From the NCBI GenBank assembly GCA_013400115.1, contig VXBP01008239.1:373484-437483 (forward strand): a stretch of DNA of 64,000 nucleotides, in the 5' to 3' direction. A model generated the notes under the pieces. It worked only from the letters and a program-made list of their open reading frames with translations, searched no databases and was not told the origin of the DNA. Source of the stretch: Rhinopomastus cyanomelas (Eukaryota; Chordata; Aves; Bucerotiformes; Rhinopomastidae). Made by a program: the position numbers and the translations under genes. This document shows positions 1 to 11,419 of this stretch, piece after piece (position 1 is the stretch's first letter; each line of letters opens with the position of its first letter).

Positions 1-289
<289 letters not shown>

Positions 290-1655
290 ACGTCCCCTCA
301 CAGCCCCTTCTGCAGAGCTGGTGTTTGATGTCGTACTAAAAAAGCAATGTTTAAATCAAACAACTAAAGATCCAAATTTTAAACTTTGTTTTTTCGCAAT
401 AATGACAGATGCCCTGCACTCCCATCTCCCCCCTTCCCATGCCATTCCTGTGTGAGATGAGAACGTTAGTGTTTATTCCCTTGGTGCCCCCCCCTTCAGT
501 TAAACTAGTTAATTTTGAGTAATTGTTACCAGGAAACACTGATCAGTACTAGGGGTTTGTTTTTGTTTACTGTTTCTAATTTTGCTGGGGTTTTGCTGAA
601 GGTCCAGGCATGCTTGTGATGACATTTTCTGTAACAGACTAATTCTAGGCTGTTGTGCTGAGGCCTCGTCCCTTACTGCCGCTCTGGCAACACATGGCTC
701 TGCTTTCTAGAGCTCTGGGGCTGCTCTGCAGCCAGCCGGCAGCCTGGGTGTGAGCAGGCTTAAGTACTAAAAACAAACCCAGCAAAGTGAGATGTCCCAA
801 CCTGGTGCTTCTCGCAGGGGGAGTGTGGAGGAAGCATCTGCATCTCCTCTGAAGTTGCCTTGTCTCTTCCCCTGGCTTCCCACCGTGCAGGTCAGCAAGT
901 TCTACCCTGTCCTCTAAGTTATGGAGCCTTAGGAATAGGAGGATCCCTTTTTGTTCTCTGGATGCACCATCAGACTTGAAACTAGTGAGCTCTTCCCTAA
1001 CCTTGGACCCTGTAAGCATTTGCCATGCAGCAGTAACTGCCCCTTGGGAAGCAATGCCCAGCTGCCCCCGCTGGCTTCTAACAAGTCCCCCCTCTGCCAG
1101 TCCTGCAATTGTTAGAGAACAGCTTGCCGCCGCCAGCACGCGCACAGCTGCTCCCACCCCGAGGGGCTGGCTGTGTGGTGCCAAGAGTGTTGGAGCTGGT
1201 CCTGCTGGTGCATCCCTGGCTGGCCTTGGCCTCCTTCAGGGAGGAGAGGAAGGATGGGTAGAGAGACCTGTGTCAGGCAGAGAAGACGGCGGGGAAGGGT
1301 TTCTAGTGTTTAATATGCGGCACCGTATAGGGACCAGTTAAGGGAAGCCCCTCTTCTTTCCTGCATTCGTCTCGTAAGTAACCTTGAACCTGGAAGATGG
1401 GCTTCAGCCCACCAAGGATCTTGTGCAGGGTCTTGATGTTGACCGACTGCAGTGTCGTAGGGATTTTAGCAAACAAATGTTTTGGCTCCTAAATGCAAAG
1501 TTGTGGCTTTTTAAAAAAAGATTTAGGGGAAATCTCCCATCTTCCAAAATTCTGAGTTCTTGTAGACTCCATAGTGTTGAACCGATGCTTTTCCATGTCT
1601 CAGTTCTTTGTATATGCATTCTTTTCAGATGTATTAAACATAAAGTATCTTCACA
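290..1655 (+). other. CDC42: CDC42 3' UTR
   Basis: The sequence after the CDC42 stop is relatively AT-rich for this window and includes tracts I associate with the conserved vertebrate CDC42 3' UTR, such as gtactaaaaaagcaatg at about 333 and gttaattttgagtaattg at about 508. It contains no repeat that I recognise. An ATTAAA signal lies at 1633-1638, so the transcript probably ends near 1650-1660. Small open frames inside are not genes. Confidence 0.75.
1633..1638 (+). terminator. CDC42: Probable CDC42 poly(A) signal ATTAAA
   Basis: ATTAAA, the commonest variant of AATAAA, lies about 1.34 kb after the CDC42 stop codon. It is followed within 50 bases by a T- and GT-containing stretch (ttatttcccttgagtgtg). 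Sequence after about 1750 looks like ordinary intergenic DNA, with CR1 beginning near 1956. Cleavage was not observed and is inferred. Confidence 0.6.
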
Positions 1656-1955
1656 AGCCTGCCTGAGGGTACTTATTTCCCTTGAGTGTGAAGGACTCGG
1701 AGACTCAGCTTTTATCGCATGCGAGCCCCGCTCTCCTCCTTGTGCTGTAGTTTGAGTCTGTCCTCGGTGCTTAATCCTACCACTTCATGCTTTTCCTGTT
1801 CTCTGTGGCCGGGCTCAGTTCTGTTGAGATGGCCGTGATCTCCGATACGAAGCCTTTAGTGTCACACACAGCTCCAGAGGTGGTTCCTAGCAAAAGGAAT
1901 GCTCGCTCTCCCGAGTAGTAAAAGTTGTCTTTTGGGGTTTACACGGGAACACAGA

Positions 1956-2034
1956 TCGTCAGGGGTTGGAATGGACCTCCAGGGGTCATAGAGTCCAACC
2001 CCCCGGCTTGAGCAGGATCATCAAACCTAAGACA
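1956..2034 (-). mobile_element. CR1 LINE 3' end fragment (type II-like)
   Basis: On the + strand it reads as the reverse complement of a CR1 tail: gtcaggggttggaatggacc, then gagtccaaccccccggc and an agcaggatcatc segment. It is a short, old, 5'-truncated copy just downstream of CDC42. Confidence 0.65.
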
Positions 2035-2181
2035 AGGGCTTTTGGGCTCTTGAATCTCTCCTGTCCAGAAGTCAGTCTGTGTGGTGTGTTCCTGCTGCTC
2101 CCTGTTGATGGGCAGTTAGCAAAATCCAGAGGGATGAGTACTTTGAGCCTGTCTCCCTCTGCAAACACACAGCCTGTTCGT

Positions 2182-2583
2182 CTCCCTGCTGAGGAAAGGC
2201 TGAGGGAGCCGGGGCTCTTGAGCTGGGAAAAAAGGAGACTGAGGGGTGACCCCATGAGTGTTGATTAATATGTGAAGGGTGGGTATCAGGAAGATGGAGC
2301 CAGGCTCTGCTCAGTGACACCCAGTGACAGGACAAGGGGCAGCGGGTGTGAGCTGGAGCACTGATGTGGAGGTTCCACATCAATGTGAAAAGGACCTTGT
2401 TCCCAGTGAGGGTGCCAGAGCTCTGTCAGGGGCTGCCCAGGGGGGTTATGGAGTCTCCTTCTCTGGAGCTGTTTCAAACCCACCTGGGCATGTTCCTGTG
2501 CTACTGGATCTAGGGGATCCTGCCGTGGTGGGGGGACCGGACTGGCTGATCTTTGGAGGTCCCTAGCACTCTGATTCTATGAC
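2182..2583 (+). mobile_element. CR1 LINE, type I, 3' part
   Basis: This is a 5'-truncated copy. In order it holds the ORF2 C-terminal segment (gaggaaaggctgagggagc), a gacaggacaaggggcag block, ggttccacatcaatgtg, the cttctctggag block, and the terminal unit (ctggatctaggggatcctg ... ggaggtccct) ending in attctatga. The reading frame is broken by frameshifts, so it is dead. Confidence 0.92.
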
Positions 2584-3435
2584 GAGCTCTGGGCTGACTA
2601 TTTAACCAGCTGCTCCGTGTGTTCATGGTGCCTCCTATGAAAAGGAAGGGGAAGGCATCAGGGAATCCTGTCAAAATTGCTCCAGGGACTCTGGAGACTG
2701 AACAGCTTGAATGGAGAGGGGGGACACACTTTTTTTTTTTGGACATGATTTCTTTAATTCTTCCCCTAACCAGCCCCTTCTTTGTGTGTGAGGCAGCACT
2801 TGGTGCGTGAGGTTAGGAGCTGTGAGCTGCGGGGTTTCTGCTGACTCTTGTTCCCGTTCCTGATGCTGAACCCCTTTTGCTTAAGAGCTGGTAGCGAGCA
2901 GAGCTCTTTTGTCAGCTGCTCAAACCAGTCTGTCCTGAGCAGCTGCTCGCTGTCTCTGAACCAGTGATGGTCCCCTTTCCCTGCCTCGGTTGCGTGTTCC
3001 CACACTGCTCCAGTGAGTTCTGCAGGGAGACCGTGACACGCGTTGATCCTACAGAGACGGATCATCGTGCAGCACCTTTTCCTGCTCGACTGTTGGACTG
3101 CAGCACCTGCTTTTCTTGGTCAAGCTGATGCCAAAACGACTGTGCGGGAGGAGACGGGAGAGCACGTGGGATCTAGAGGCTTCAGGAGGAGGTGGGGCTC
3201 TGCACATGCGGTCTGACCAGTTCAGCTGTGCGGGGTAAACGTATGGAACCTGTGGTGATAAACAGCATGAATCAGATTTGTTTTCCCCCTGTACTGTTGT
3301 CAACAGAGTGGGACTATGGAAATTGTTTGCTGCACAGGTGAATCCCTAACGTGGAGGAAAGTCCTGCCTCTCCCATAAAGGACGTTCGCTTGCAGCGGAG
3401 ATCCGGAATGGGAGGTTGCACAGCAGTTGCTTTCC

Positions 3436-3602
3436 CAAGCAGGAAGGGGCTGCCGAGGGGGAATTTCCTTCTCTGGAGACATTTCAAACCTGCCTGGGCA
3501 TGTTCCTGTGCGACTGGATCTCGGGGATCCTGCTGTGGCTGGGGGATTGGACTGGATGATCTTTGGAGGTCCCTTCCAGTCCCCAATGTTCTGTGATGCT
3601 GT
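3436..3602 (+). mobile_element. CR1 LINE, type I, 3' end
   Basis: It carries the ttctctggagacatttcaaa block, the terminal unit with gactggatctcggggatcc and actggatgatctttgg, and then cccttccagtccccaatgtt with a degenerate tail. It is 5' truncated and about 165 bp long. Confidence 0.9.
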
Positions 3603-3644
3603 GGTGAGGCAGAGGCACCTCAGCCTCTTCTCCATAGTAGTGAA

Positions 3645-3895
3645 TGGTAGGACCAGAGGAAATGGCTGTGGGCTGCACCAGGTGAGGTTTAGGCTGGATA
3701 TTAGGGTACTTTTCCACTGACAGAGTCGATGGACACTGAAACAGGCTGCCCAGGGCAGTGCTGGAGTCCCTGTGGATGTGGAGATGTGGGGAGCAGGACA
3801 GAGGTGTCCAGGCCAGGGACCTGGCAGCGCTGGGGGGAGTGGTGGCACTTGATGATCTTAAAGGTCTCTAGCTGAAGGGGTTCTTTGGTGGCACA
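3645..3895 (+). mobile_element. CR1 LINE fragment, other subfamily
   Basis: It has blocks typical of common avian CR1 copies: gaaacaggctgcccagggca at about 3738, then gtccctgtggatgtgg, and an ending cttgatgatcttaaaggtct. It directly abuts the type I copy to its left, in the same orientation. Confidence 0.75.
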
Positions 3896-4554
3896 ACCCA
3901 GAGTGGTTATGGAGGCCGTGAGCTGTTCTGTTCGTGCTAGATAAAGCTTGCAGGGATGTTGTCCTCCAGCAGCAGATAGAGTTGGGGTCTTTGGGGCCCA
4001 GCTAGTGCTGGTGCGAAGGGCCACAGGAACGTGCAGAGCGTTGCTGCAGGGTCCAGTTTCACTTGGCAGCCCCGCTCCTGCAGTGGGTGCCGTTTGCTGT
4101 AGACACAGCTAAAAACAGCCTGATGGTTTTGGCAGCTTACCAAGAGGCAGCAGAGTCCTCTGTTACTTGGCCACCATCTAGGTCTCATTTTGCAGCTGGT
4201 AGCAGCTGCCTCCTTTGGAAAACACAGTGGGAGTAGGATCTGCAGGAGTGGTTGTGTCACTGCTGCCTCTGACCCAGCCTTCCTGTCGCCTTAACTCATA
4301 CAAACCAGCCCCTCTCTCTGCTTCGCTTTCTCTTGCTGCCCTTCCTCTGCTGCCTTTGAGGAATGATCCTCACTTCAACCCCTAATCTGCTGTCTGAGGA
4401 CTGAAGTCACCCCTGGGGTGCCCAGAGACCTTCCTGCTGGCGAGTGCTGAAGCAAATGGAGAGGATCAAGCGTGAAAAAGCAAAGTTCTGCTTCAGAATC
4501 GTAGCGATTAACCCTGATGTGATGAAGATAATAAATTCGTTGTAGCTGCTGGTG

Positions 4555-5015
4555 AAATAGAGCACAGTAAGGACACTGAGGAGCTGGAGGGGGTCCAGAG
4601 AAGGGCAGCAAGGTTGGGGAATGCTCTGGAGAACAAATCTTGTGACGAGCTGGAGCTGGTTAGGCTGGAGAGAAGGAGGCTGAGGGGAGACCTCATTGCT
4701 GCCTGCAACTGCCTGGCAGAAGGGTGGAGAGAGATGGGGGTCAGTCTCTTCTCACAAGGGACAGGACCAGAGGAAACAGCCTCAGGCTGCCCCAGGGGAG
4801 GGTTGGGTTGGGTCTGAGGAGAAACTTCTTCCTGGAAAGGGTCTTCAGCCCTTGGCACAGGCTGGCCCAGGGAGAGGTTGAATGGCCACCTCTGGCTGTG
4901 TTTCCCAGTTATGGAGGTCTGGAGCTCAGAGATAGAGTGTGGGGGTGGGGTGGGACAGTTGGGGTCAGGGTTGGGCCCTTGAAGGTCTTTTCCATCCTAA
5001 GTGATTCCAGGATTC
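4555..5015 (+). mobile_element. CR1 LINE, type III, 3' part
   Basis: In order it shows gagctggagggggtccagag, a degenerate ORF2 C-terminus (gagaaggaggctgagggg), gggacaggaccagaggaaac, gaggagaaacttcttcctgg, tggctgtgtttcccag and a tail gaaggtcttttccatcc. The translated frame keeps the CR1-like D-R-T-R-G-N-S motif near 4763. It is truncated and frameshifted. Confidence 0.9.
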
Positions 5016-5029
5016 TCTGGAAGTTACAG

Positions 5030-7975
5030 GTGCCTGCTCCTAGCAGGGCATTTCTGCCAGTTCTGTTATCTTAGTCCTGCTGGTGATCTGTCCCTTGCAG
5101 GAGCTGAATCAGTTCCTGAAAGCCAGCCTGGGAGAAAAGAAACCATGAGCAGGGAGTTGCTGGTTGGATGGAGCTCTCCTGTGAACTCCTGTCCCAAATG
5201 ACTTGTCTGGGGGTTGCGTAAGAACCCGGTAGCCAGGTGCAGGCTTGAGCTCCAGCAGACTTGATCCTAGAGGTCCTACTGCCCTGTCCCAAAGCAGCTG
5301 ACCTCCTCTCTCTTCCTCTGTGAGCTGGTGCCCGCTGAGCAGCACCTCACCATGGAGAGGTGGGGTACAAATCTCATTCATCATGGGATTAGGCTAGAAC
5401 CCATGGCCTGGGTCAGAAAGCAATGAACTTCAGCTCAGAGAAGCCTGGATGAGGGGCAGGGAAAGGAAATGCCTGCTGCTACTGCAGGGCTTCTGACTCT
5501 GAGGTCTCTCTTGGCTAGAGATCCTGTTGCTGATGCCCTCTGTCTGCTGCTCAGCTTCATGGAGGGTTCACAGTAACCAAGCTGGTTTATTTGCCCGATA
5601 TCTAGGGGTCTGGAAAGGAGGTTTGGGGGCTGAGTTGTGGGGTAACAGAGCATCCCCCTGAGGATGGACATTGCTCTGCAGGGCTTCCCCGAGGTGGTCT
5701 CACTGGTCTCGTCACAGCCGAAGGGCAGAGGTTGGGGGGTGGTGGTGGGGCAGTAGCTGTGCAGGAGGGTTGGGGAGCTCAGCAGTGCAGGATGAATGAG
5801 ACCAGGCCTGGCAGTGGTTACGATTCAAGCTGCCCTCTGCTGGTACCAGACCGCGGGACTGCGATGGAGAATGAGTCTGTGTTATTGACGTCACCGCTGC
5901 AGCAAACTGGACCCAGTGCTCTCCACACCCCGCCCAGCGGGCTTCCGGAGCTGAACAACCCTCCGAGCACGAGCTGCCGGGGTGGGACACTGGCTGGGCC
6001 CTAGCAGCCCTCTGGAACCGGCTGCTGATAAATCCTCACGAGGGTCACACAGCATCGAGGGGTGACTGGACATGTGGGGTGAGCTGGTGGAGTGCTTGGC
6101 CTGGAAAACACAAGGTAAAGGCCTTGCAGCAGCTTCTGCCTGGGCTCCCCAGTTAGAGATGGGCTTACCTGCTGAAGCTTCCTTTCCCAGCAGCTTTCAT
6201 CTCTGGCCACCAGCGTTTGTGCTGGGAGAAACTGCGGAGACGCAGACCTGAGCTGGGTGGTTCCCTGATGTTTGGGCTTCAGGGAGGTGTGACAGTGCTC
6301 CTCCTGGTTTTGCTTTTCCTTGGTCTTGAAGAAGTCAGGACTCTGCTGAGGGTTTTGTTGCAGCGTGGGGTCAGTGCCTGTGAGGGTTGTGATGCAGCCT
6401 GGGGTCAGTGCCTTCACACTGCGGGTATGTGTGGGTCTCCATGTCTCTGCCCGCTGCATCCCATGGTGCCTGCAGCTGAGAGTGTCTGAGGTAGAAAGCC
6501 TGAACCCCGCAGCACAAGGAGTGTGCTGGTTCCATCTGCAAAGTCTCTGGAGCTCAAGGTTTCTGTGGCTGAACTGACCCCAGCTCTGTCCATCCATTAT
6601 CCCGTGGCAGCAGTTAGAGCAGAACACGCAGGACACCTGCACCGGCATCTCTGCAGCCACTGCTGCTGCAGAGCCCAGCTTCTCTCTTGAAGGAGAAGTG
6701 GTTTCGGCACCAATCTGGGAGGGCAGAGGAGGGCTGAGCTGCTGAGGCCCTCAGTGTGTGGCAGGACGGAAGCATCTCTTGCTGTGGGGTGCAGGTGCTC
6801 CCCAAAGCACAGAGCGGGGCTCTCATTCACCCAGAGGGGAGCAGTTAACTTTATGGGCCAGATCTGGAACTCAGCAGGAGGTGCAGAGTCAAGGTGCTGG
6901 CCCTCACCTAGACAGGACACCCCTCTGCTCCCTAACAGCTAGAGGGAGCTTATCCAGGAGACAGGTAGCTCTCACACCCTTCCCTGACGCTTTGGGAGCA
7001 TCAGAGAGGTGGGGGAAGGAGGATCCCTTGTGAAGAGCTGTGGCAGCACGGAAGCAGGTAGGTGTCTTACCTCTCCTTCAGGATGCTCTGTGTGTTTCTT
7101 TCACCCATCCCACCACACAGAAGCCTTCAGAGGAGGTATCCAGCCCTGCTCTGTGGCTAGTCCTCCTCTGGGTCATTTTTTTGCCAGGTCTCCTCCTTCC
7201 CACCTTTCCCAAGGGGAGTTTGAGATGGCAGTGCAGTACCGTGGCCTTTCACTCGCCAGTCCCACTTCTGGGCTGTGGACCTTCCTGACAGCCAAGGGTC
7301 ACTGTAGGGTGAGTAGCAGTTCCTTGGAAGTGGAGCCAAGCGGGGCTGATGTGGGCAGAGCAGAGACATAGGCATTGGTCGGAAGACATCAGGTGGTTTT
7401 ATGAGAAGACTCAGAGAACCGACATCTTCCCAGGGAGGTTGAGCAGCTGCTCTGCCCCTGGGTTTGCGGTTCAGACCTGTCACCAGTTTGCCAGTGTGGG
7501 CGACTTCATGCCCATGTGCTGTGTGAAGACAAGGGGCTGCGCGGGGGTGCAGAGGGGCTGCCTGGACAAGGGCAGGAGCTGACAGCACGGGAAAGGCTTG
7601 TCCTGTAAACATTTGCCAGCTTGCTCCTTTCTCCTGGGGAGCGTCTGACTCGGGCACTGCTTTTAGAAACTGCTGAGGCATCATCCTGGCAGCCAAGAGG
7701 CTGTTGCTCGTTTCCTGCGAGGAGTTGTGAGGGAGGGCTCTCTTGATGAGATGTGGCTGAGCCCCAGCTGTGCAGGGAAGCTGCTGCTCCACTTCCCAGA
7801 GAGCAGGAACGGGACGAGGCAGAAGGGCTGCTGGATGGGAGGGGGCAGCTGTGGTTCGGTCGTGTGGTTCCTGCTCTGTTTTTATCCCCAGCTTGGGGTT
7901 GAGAGGTGTTGGCTGGCCCACCCTGAAGCTCTGTGTCGCCTGGCTTTGTCCCGTGTGGTGGCACTGATGGGCTCG
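5030..7975. other. Intergenic DNA, no gene recognised
   Basis: Single-copy-looking, GC-moderate DNA. Several open frames run through it on both strands (the longest is - 7157-7984), but none has recognisable domains, codon conservation clues or splice structure. I see no repeat of note. One short stretch near 5880 (attgacgtcacc) contains a perfect CRE core, TGACGTCA. Confidence 0.5.
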
Positions 7976-8310
7976 TAGGATCATAGACCAGTGCAGTTGG
8001 AAGGGAGCTGTGGAGGTTGTCCAGTCCAGCCCTGTGCCAGAGCAGATCCCACAGGAACATGCAGGCGGGTTTGGGATGTCACCAGAGCAGAGACTCCACA
8101 GCCTGTCTGGGCAGCCTGGGCCAGGGCTCTGTGACCCTCACTGGCAAAAGCTTTTCCTTCTGTTCAATTTGAATCTCCTGAGTTCCAGTTTCAACCCACT
8201 GCCCTTTGTCCTGTCACTGGGCACCACTGAGAAGACCCTGGTCCCATCCTCCTGACACCCTCTAGATACTTATAAGGATTGATGAGATCCCCCCGATTCT
8301 CCTCAGTGCA
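7976..8310 (-). mobile_element. CR1 LINE, 3' part
   Basis: On the + strand: ggatcatagaccagtgcag, ttggaagggagctgtggagg, ccagagcagatcccacagga, tttgtcctgtcactgggc, then ctcctgacaccctctagata and cgattctcctc. This is the reverse complement of a 5'-truncated CR1 copy of about 335 bp, older than most type I copies here. Confidence 0.85.
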
Positions 8311-9778
8311 GGAGGCTGCTGAGGTCAGCACCAACAGCCGGAGCTTGTGGCAGATCCCTGGGGGTGGTTCATCCCTACAAAGGGTGAGCTGACACCTACG
8401 GGTTCAGCTGTAAGTCTGTCCTGGCCCTGGCTCAGCTCCTGCTACAGGATGGGGTCTACTCAGCTCCCCAGGTGCTCGATGGCACCGGTTGAGTAGATCA
8501 GAGACTTCGCTTTGTACCCTGTGGGTCTGAAGCTGGAGCTGTACAGCAGCACCTCTGTTCAGGGAGCAACCCCAGAGCAGCAGCAGCAGTCAGAGTCTTC
8601 TAGCACCAAGAGACCTGGCACAAAGCACAAGAAAAAGCCCTTCCACACCTCACTAGGGATAAACCAGGCAGGTCCCGCTCGCTGCAGAGAGGTTTTCATG
8701 GTGCTGGGGAGCACCTGCGCTGTCTTCTGCATTGTGGGGGGCAAAGGAATGAGCCCTCCGGCCTCTCCTGGGAGTGGCCACTGCCTGTTTCTCTCCTACA
8801 GGTAGCTCTGGGCTGCTGCACTGGGCCAGCTGTGGTCCCCAGCTCCTTGAGTGCCCCAGACAGTGGTGGAGAGGCTGCTGCAGGACTCTGTGAAAGTGGA
8901 GCGTGTGCAGTGTAGAGCAGCATCTCCTGGGAGCTCTGCCTGCTGCTGCAGGGTGAGGCAAGGCTATCCCTGGGGTTCTGTGGGGACTGAGGAGCATTGC
9001 CTCATGTTTTGTTCTTCTTTCCTTGGGATCAATTAGAAAAAAAAGGGAGTCAGAAACGAAGGAGGAGAATTAAGTGTCTCATGGCAAAGCAGGGCCCAGC
9101 CGTCCCCAGAGGTGCTCCTGAACCTGGCGCTGCCTGAGAGGCAAAGCCCTGTTCAAATAAACCTGGAAGTGTTCTGGGCGATGCATTTTCCTCCCCTGGC
9201 TGGACAAATACTGATCGCCCTGACTCGGAATGTGCTCCGATAACAAAGGCAGCCATCTGCCACTCAGTGCAGCGGGGGGACGCGCGGGGGTGCTGCAAGC
9301 ACTAGCCCGGGGTGTCTCACTGCTGCTGGGCACCGCAGGCTGCCTCCCTGCAATATTCCCTGGGCTCACGGTGCTGTCCCCCTCCTCTGTCACAGGGCTT
9401 TCCCCACCACCAAAGCCGGTAGTTTGGGGTGGAGGCTTTCTGCTTTCCCACATGCTTACGTGCCTGTCGCACCTGAGGTGGCTGCGGCGTTGGCGCCGGA
9501 GCTGTGGGTAAAGCTGGAAGGGCCTCGGACACGGGGCTGCAAGGGAGGGGGTCTGAGATGGGACCTGTCTACTACCCCCTGTCTGCTGGAGATAAACCAC
9601 AGGGGTGCTGCATCTGGGTAGTTACGGGCTTGCAGGGGTGGGCAAGGCGCCCTCTCCTCTGTGCATGCCCGTCTCCTGCTCCTTGCAGGCTGGCTGGCAA
9701 ATCGTGGGTGACCTGAAGGGAGCAGTTCAGGACCAGCCTGCTGTTGCCAAAGGGGAGTTGCTGCTTTGTTTCATTGCA
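8311..9778. other. Intergenic DNA, no gene recognised
   Basis: No coding region, RNA gene or clear repeat could be supported. A short (CAG)n-like run, agcagcagcagcag, lies at about 8577-8590. The open frames on both strands lack any family resemblance. Confidence 0.45.
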
Positions 9779-9780
9779 AT

Positions 9781-10081
9781 GGGGATTGGACTGGCTGATC
9801 TTCCGGGGTCCCTTCCAATCCAGTTCCTGTGCGACTGGATCTAGGGGATCCTGCTCTGGCGAGGGCACTGGACTGGGTGATCTTTCGAGGTCCTTTCCAA
9901 TCCAGTTCCTGTGCAGCTGGATCTAGGGGATCCTGCTGTGGCTGGGGGATTGGACTGGATGATCTCTGGAGGTCCCTTCTGCTCCCTAATGACTGGATGT
10001 AGGGGACCCTGCTCTGGCAGGGTAATTGGACTGGATGATCTTTCGGGTCCCTTCCAATCCCTAATGTTCAGGGATTCTGTG
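9781..10081 (+). mobile_element. Tandem array of four CR1 type I 3' terminal units
   Basis: Units lie at 9781-9821 (partial), 9822-9903, 9904-9990 and 9991-10065, followed by a tail gttcagggattctgtg. Each unit runs from about gactggatctaggggatcc through tggactggatgatctttc to cccttccaatccctaat. No CR1 body lies upstream of the first unit. Copies two and three join at ccaatcc/agttcctgtgc, while the last join is at ctaat/gactgg, so two different duplication registers are present. Confidence 0.88.
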
Positions 10082-10507
10082 AACAGACTGTGCCTCTGGC
10101 TGCTGGCCCTGCTCTGGGTTCCAGAGTTGGCAGAGCACTGTCCCCAGAGCCCTCTGGAGAGCAAAGAGGCGCTGCTGGAGCTCGCAGCCTCCTGAGCAGG
10201 GCTGGAGGGCAGTGGTCAGCTCGCTCAGGGTCGCAGCCGGGCCCTTTTCTCGGTGGCACTGGCCCCCCAGACTTCTCCTGCAACTGCTGTACTTTTCGCT
10301 TGGGTTTTTCCGGAGGGTTTTTCCCCAACTGTGGCTCTGGCCGAGCTTGTTCCAAGAGGCGAAGCAGAAGCGATTAGTGGTCTGTTTGCTCAACCCTGAC
10401 TACAGCTGAACAAACCTCGTTTCTCCTCCTCAGGAATTACTATTCGGCTGAAAATCGAGTGGGTCGACTCGTTAGTGGCAGTGCACGGCTCCGCATGTTT
10501 TCCTTTC

Positions 10508-10594
10508 TCATAGAATCATCAGGGATTGGAAGTGACCTCGAAAGATCATCTAGTCCAATCCCCCTGCCAGAGCAGGATCACCTCACTGGAGAAG
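10508..10594 (-). mobile_element. CR1 type I terminal unit grafted on a type II element
   Basis: On the + strand it begins tcatagaatcatcagggatt and runs to gagcaggatcacctcactgg agaag. It is the reverse complement of a type I terminal unit and forms the 3' end of the type II copy at 10595-10925. The same junction occurs at 49860-49905. Confidence 0.82.
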
Positions 10595-10925
10595 CCATGG
10601 AATCAGAATCACTCAGGGTTGGAAGGAACCATCGTCCAGTTCCAACACCCCCAGCACAGGCAGGGACAACCCACCCTAGACCAGGCTGGCCAGAGCCCCA
10701 TCCAGCCTGGCCTTAAACACCTCCAGGGATGGGGCCCCAACCACCTCCCTGGGCAACCCATTCCAGGCCTTCAACCACTCTCGCGGTGAAGAACTTTCTC
10801 CTCACATCCGGTCTAAATCTACCTGTCTCCAGCTTTGCTCCATTCCCCCTAGTCCTGTCACTACGTGCCATCCTAAATAGTCTCTCCCCAGCCTTTTTGT
10901 AGGCCCCCTTCAGATACTCACTGTG
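10595..10925 (-). mobile_element. CR1 LINE, type II, ORF2 C-terminus and 3' UTR
   Basis: On the - strand a frame retains the CR1 ORF2 C-terminal motifs EYLKGAYKKAGE, SDRTRGNGAKLE and RFRPDVRRKFFTARV, roughly 75 codons, before decaying. The 3' UTR follows (aggcctggaatgggttgcc, aggctggatggggctctgg, ccttccaaccctgagtg). It is truncated at its 5' end near 10925 and is one of the better-preserved copies in the window. Confidence 0.9.
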
Positions 10926-11359
10926 TCCCCTGTGCTTTGTGATCCCAAAGACACTCCGGTGGGCTGGGGCAAGGGGTCCACACAGCCCAGATGGTTTGGA
11001 GCTGAGCTCACGGCCAAGTTGGCTGGGAAGGCACTGGAAATGTGTTGTTCCCCCCCACCCCCGACCTTTTCCCTTGGAACTGCTGATTTCAAACATGAAA
11101 ATATTATTGCTAACAGCAGCACTGAGCCGCTTCTGCAGCCGGGTGCAGGCAGACGGAGGGCAGGTGGCACCTTCCCCTTGTGGCCTGTGGCTGGCTGCCT
11201 CCGCCGGTCCGGCGGGTTTCTGCGGGTGCAGACCCCTTCCCTGGGCGCTGCTTGTCTTGTAAAGGCAGCATCACTGGTGGGTTTCTGGTGGAAGGGACCT
11301 TCAGAAGTCATGGGTTGGGTGGGTGGGTGGATGACAGTGAGCAGGGACATCTCCAGCCA

Positions 11360-11419
11360 GAGCGGGTTGCTCAGAGCCTCGTCCAGCCTGACCTGGGATG
11401 GTTCCAGGGATGGGGCTTT
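11360..11419 (-). mobile_element. CR1 type II fragment
   Basis: A short reverse-complement match to the type II 3' UTR: gagcctcgtccagcctgacc, then ggttccagggatgggg. It abuts the type III copy that follows. Confidence 0.6.

Noticed and set aside
7157..7984. 275-codon - strand open frame
   Set aside because: No family resemblance, and its start lies at the edge of a CR1 copy.
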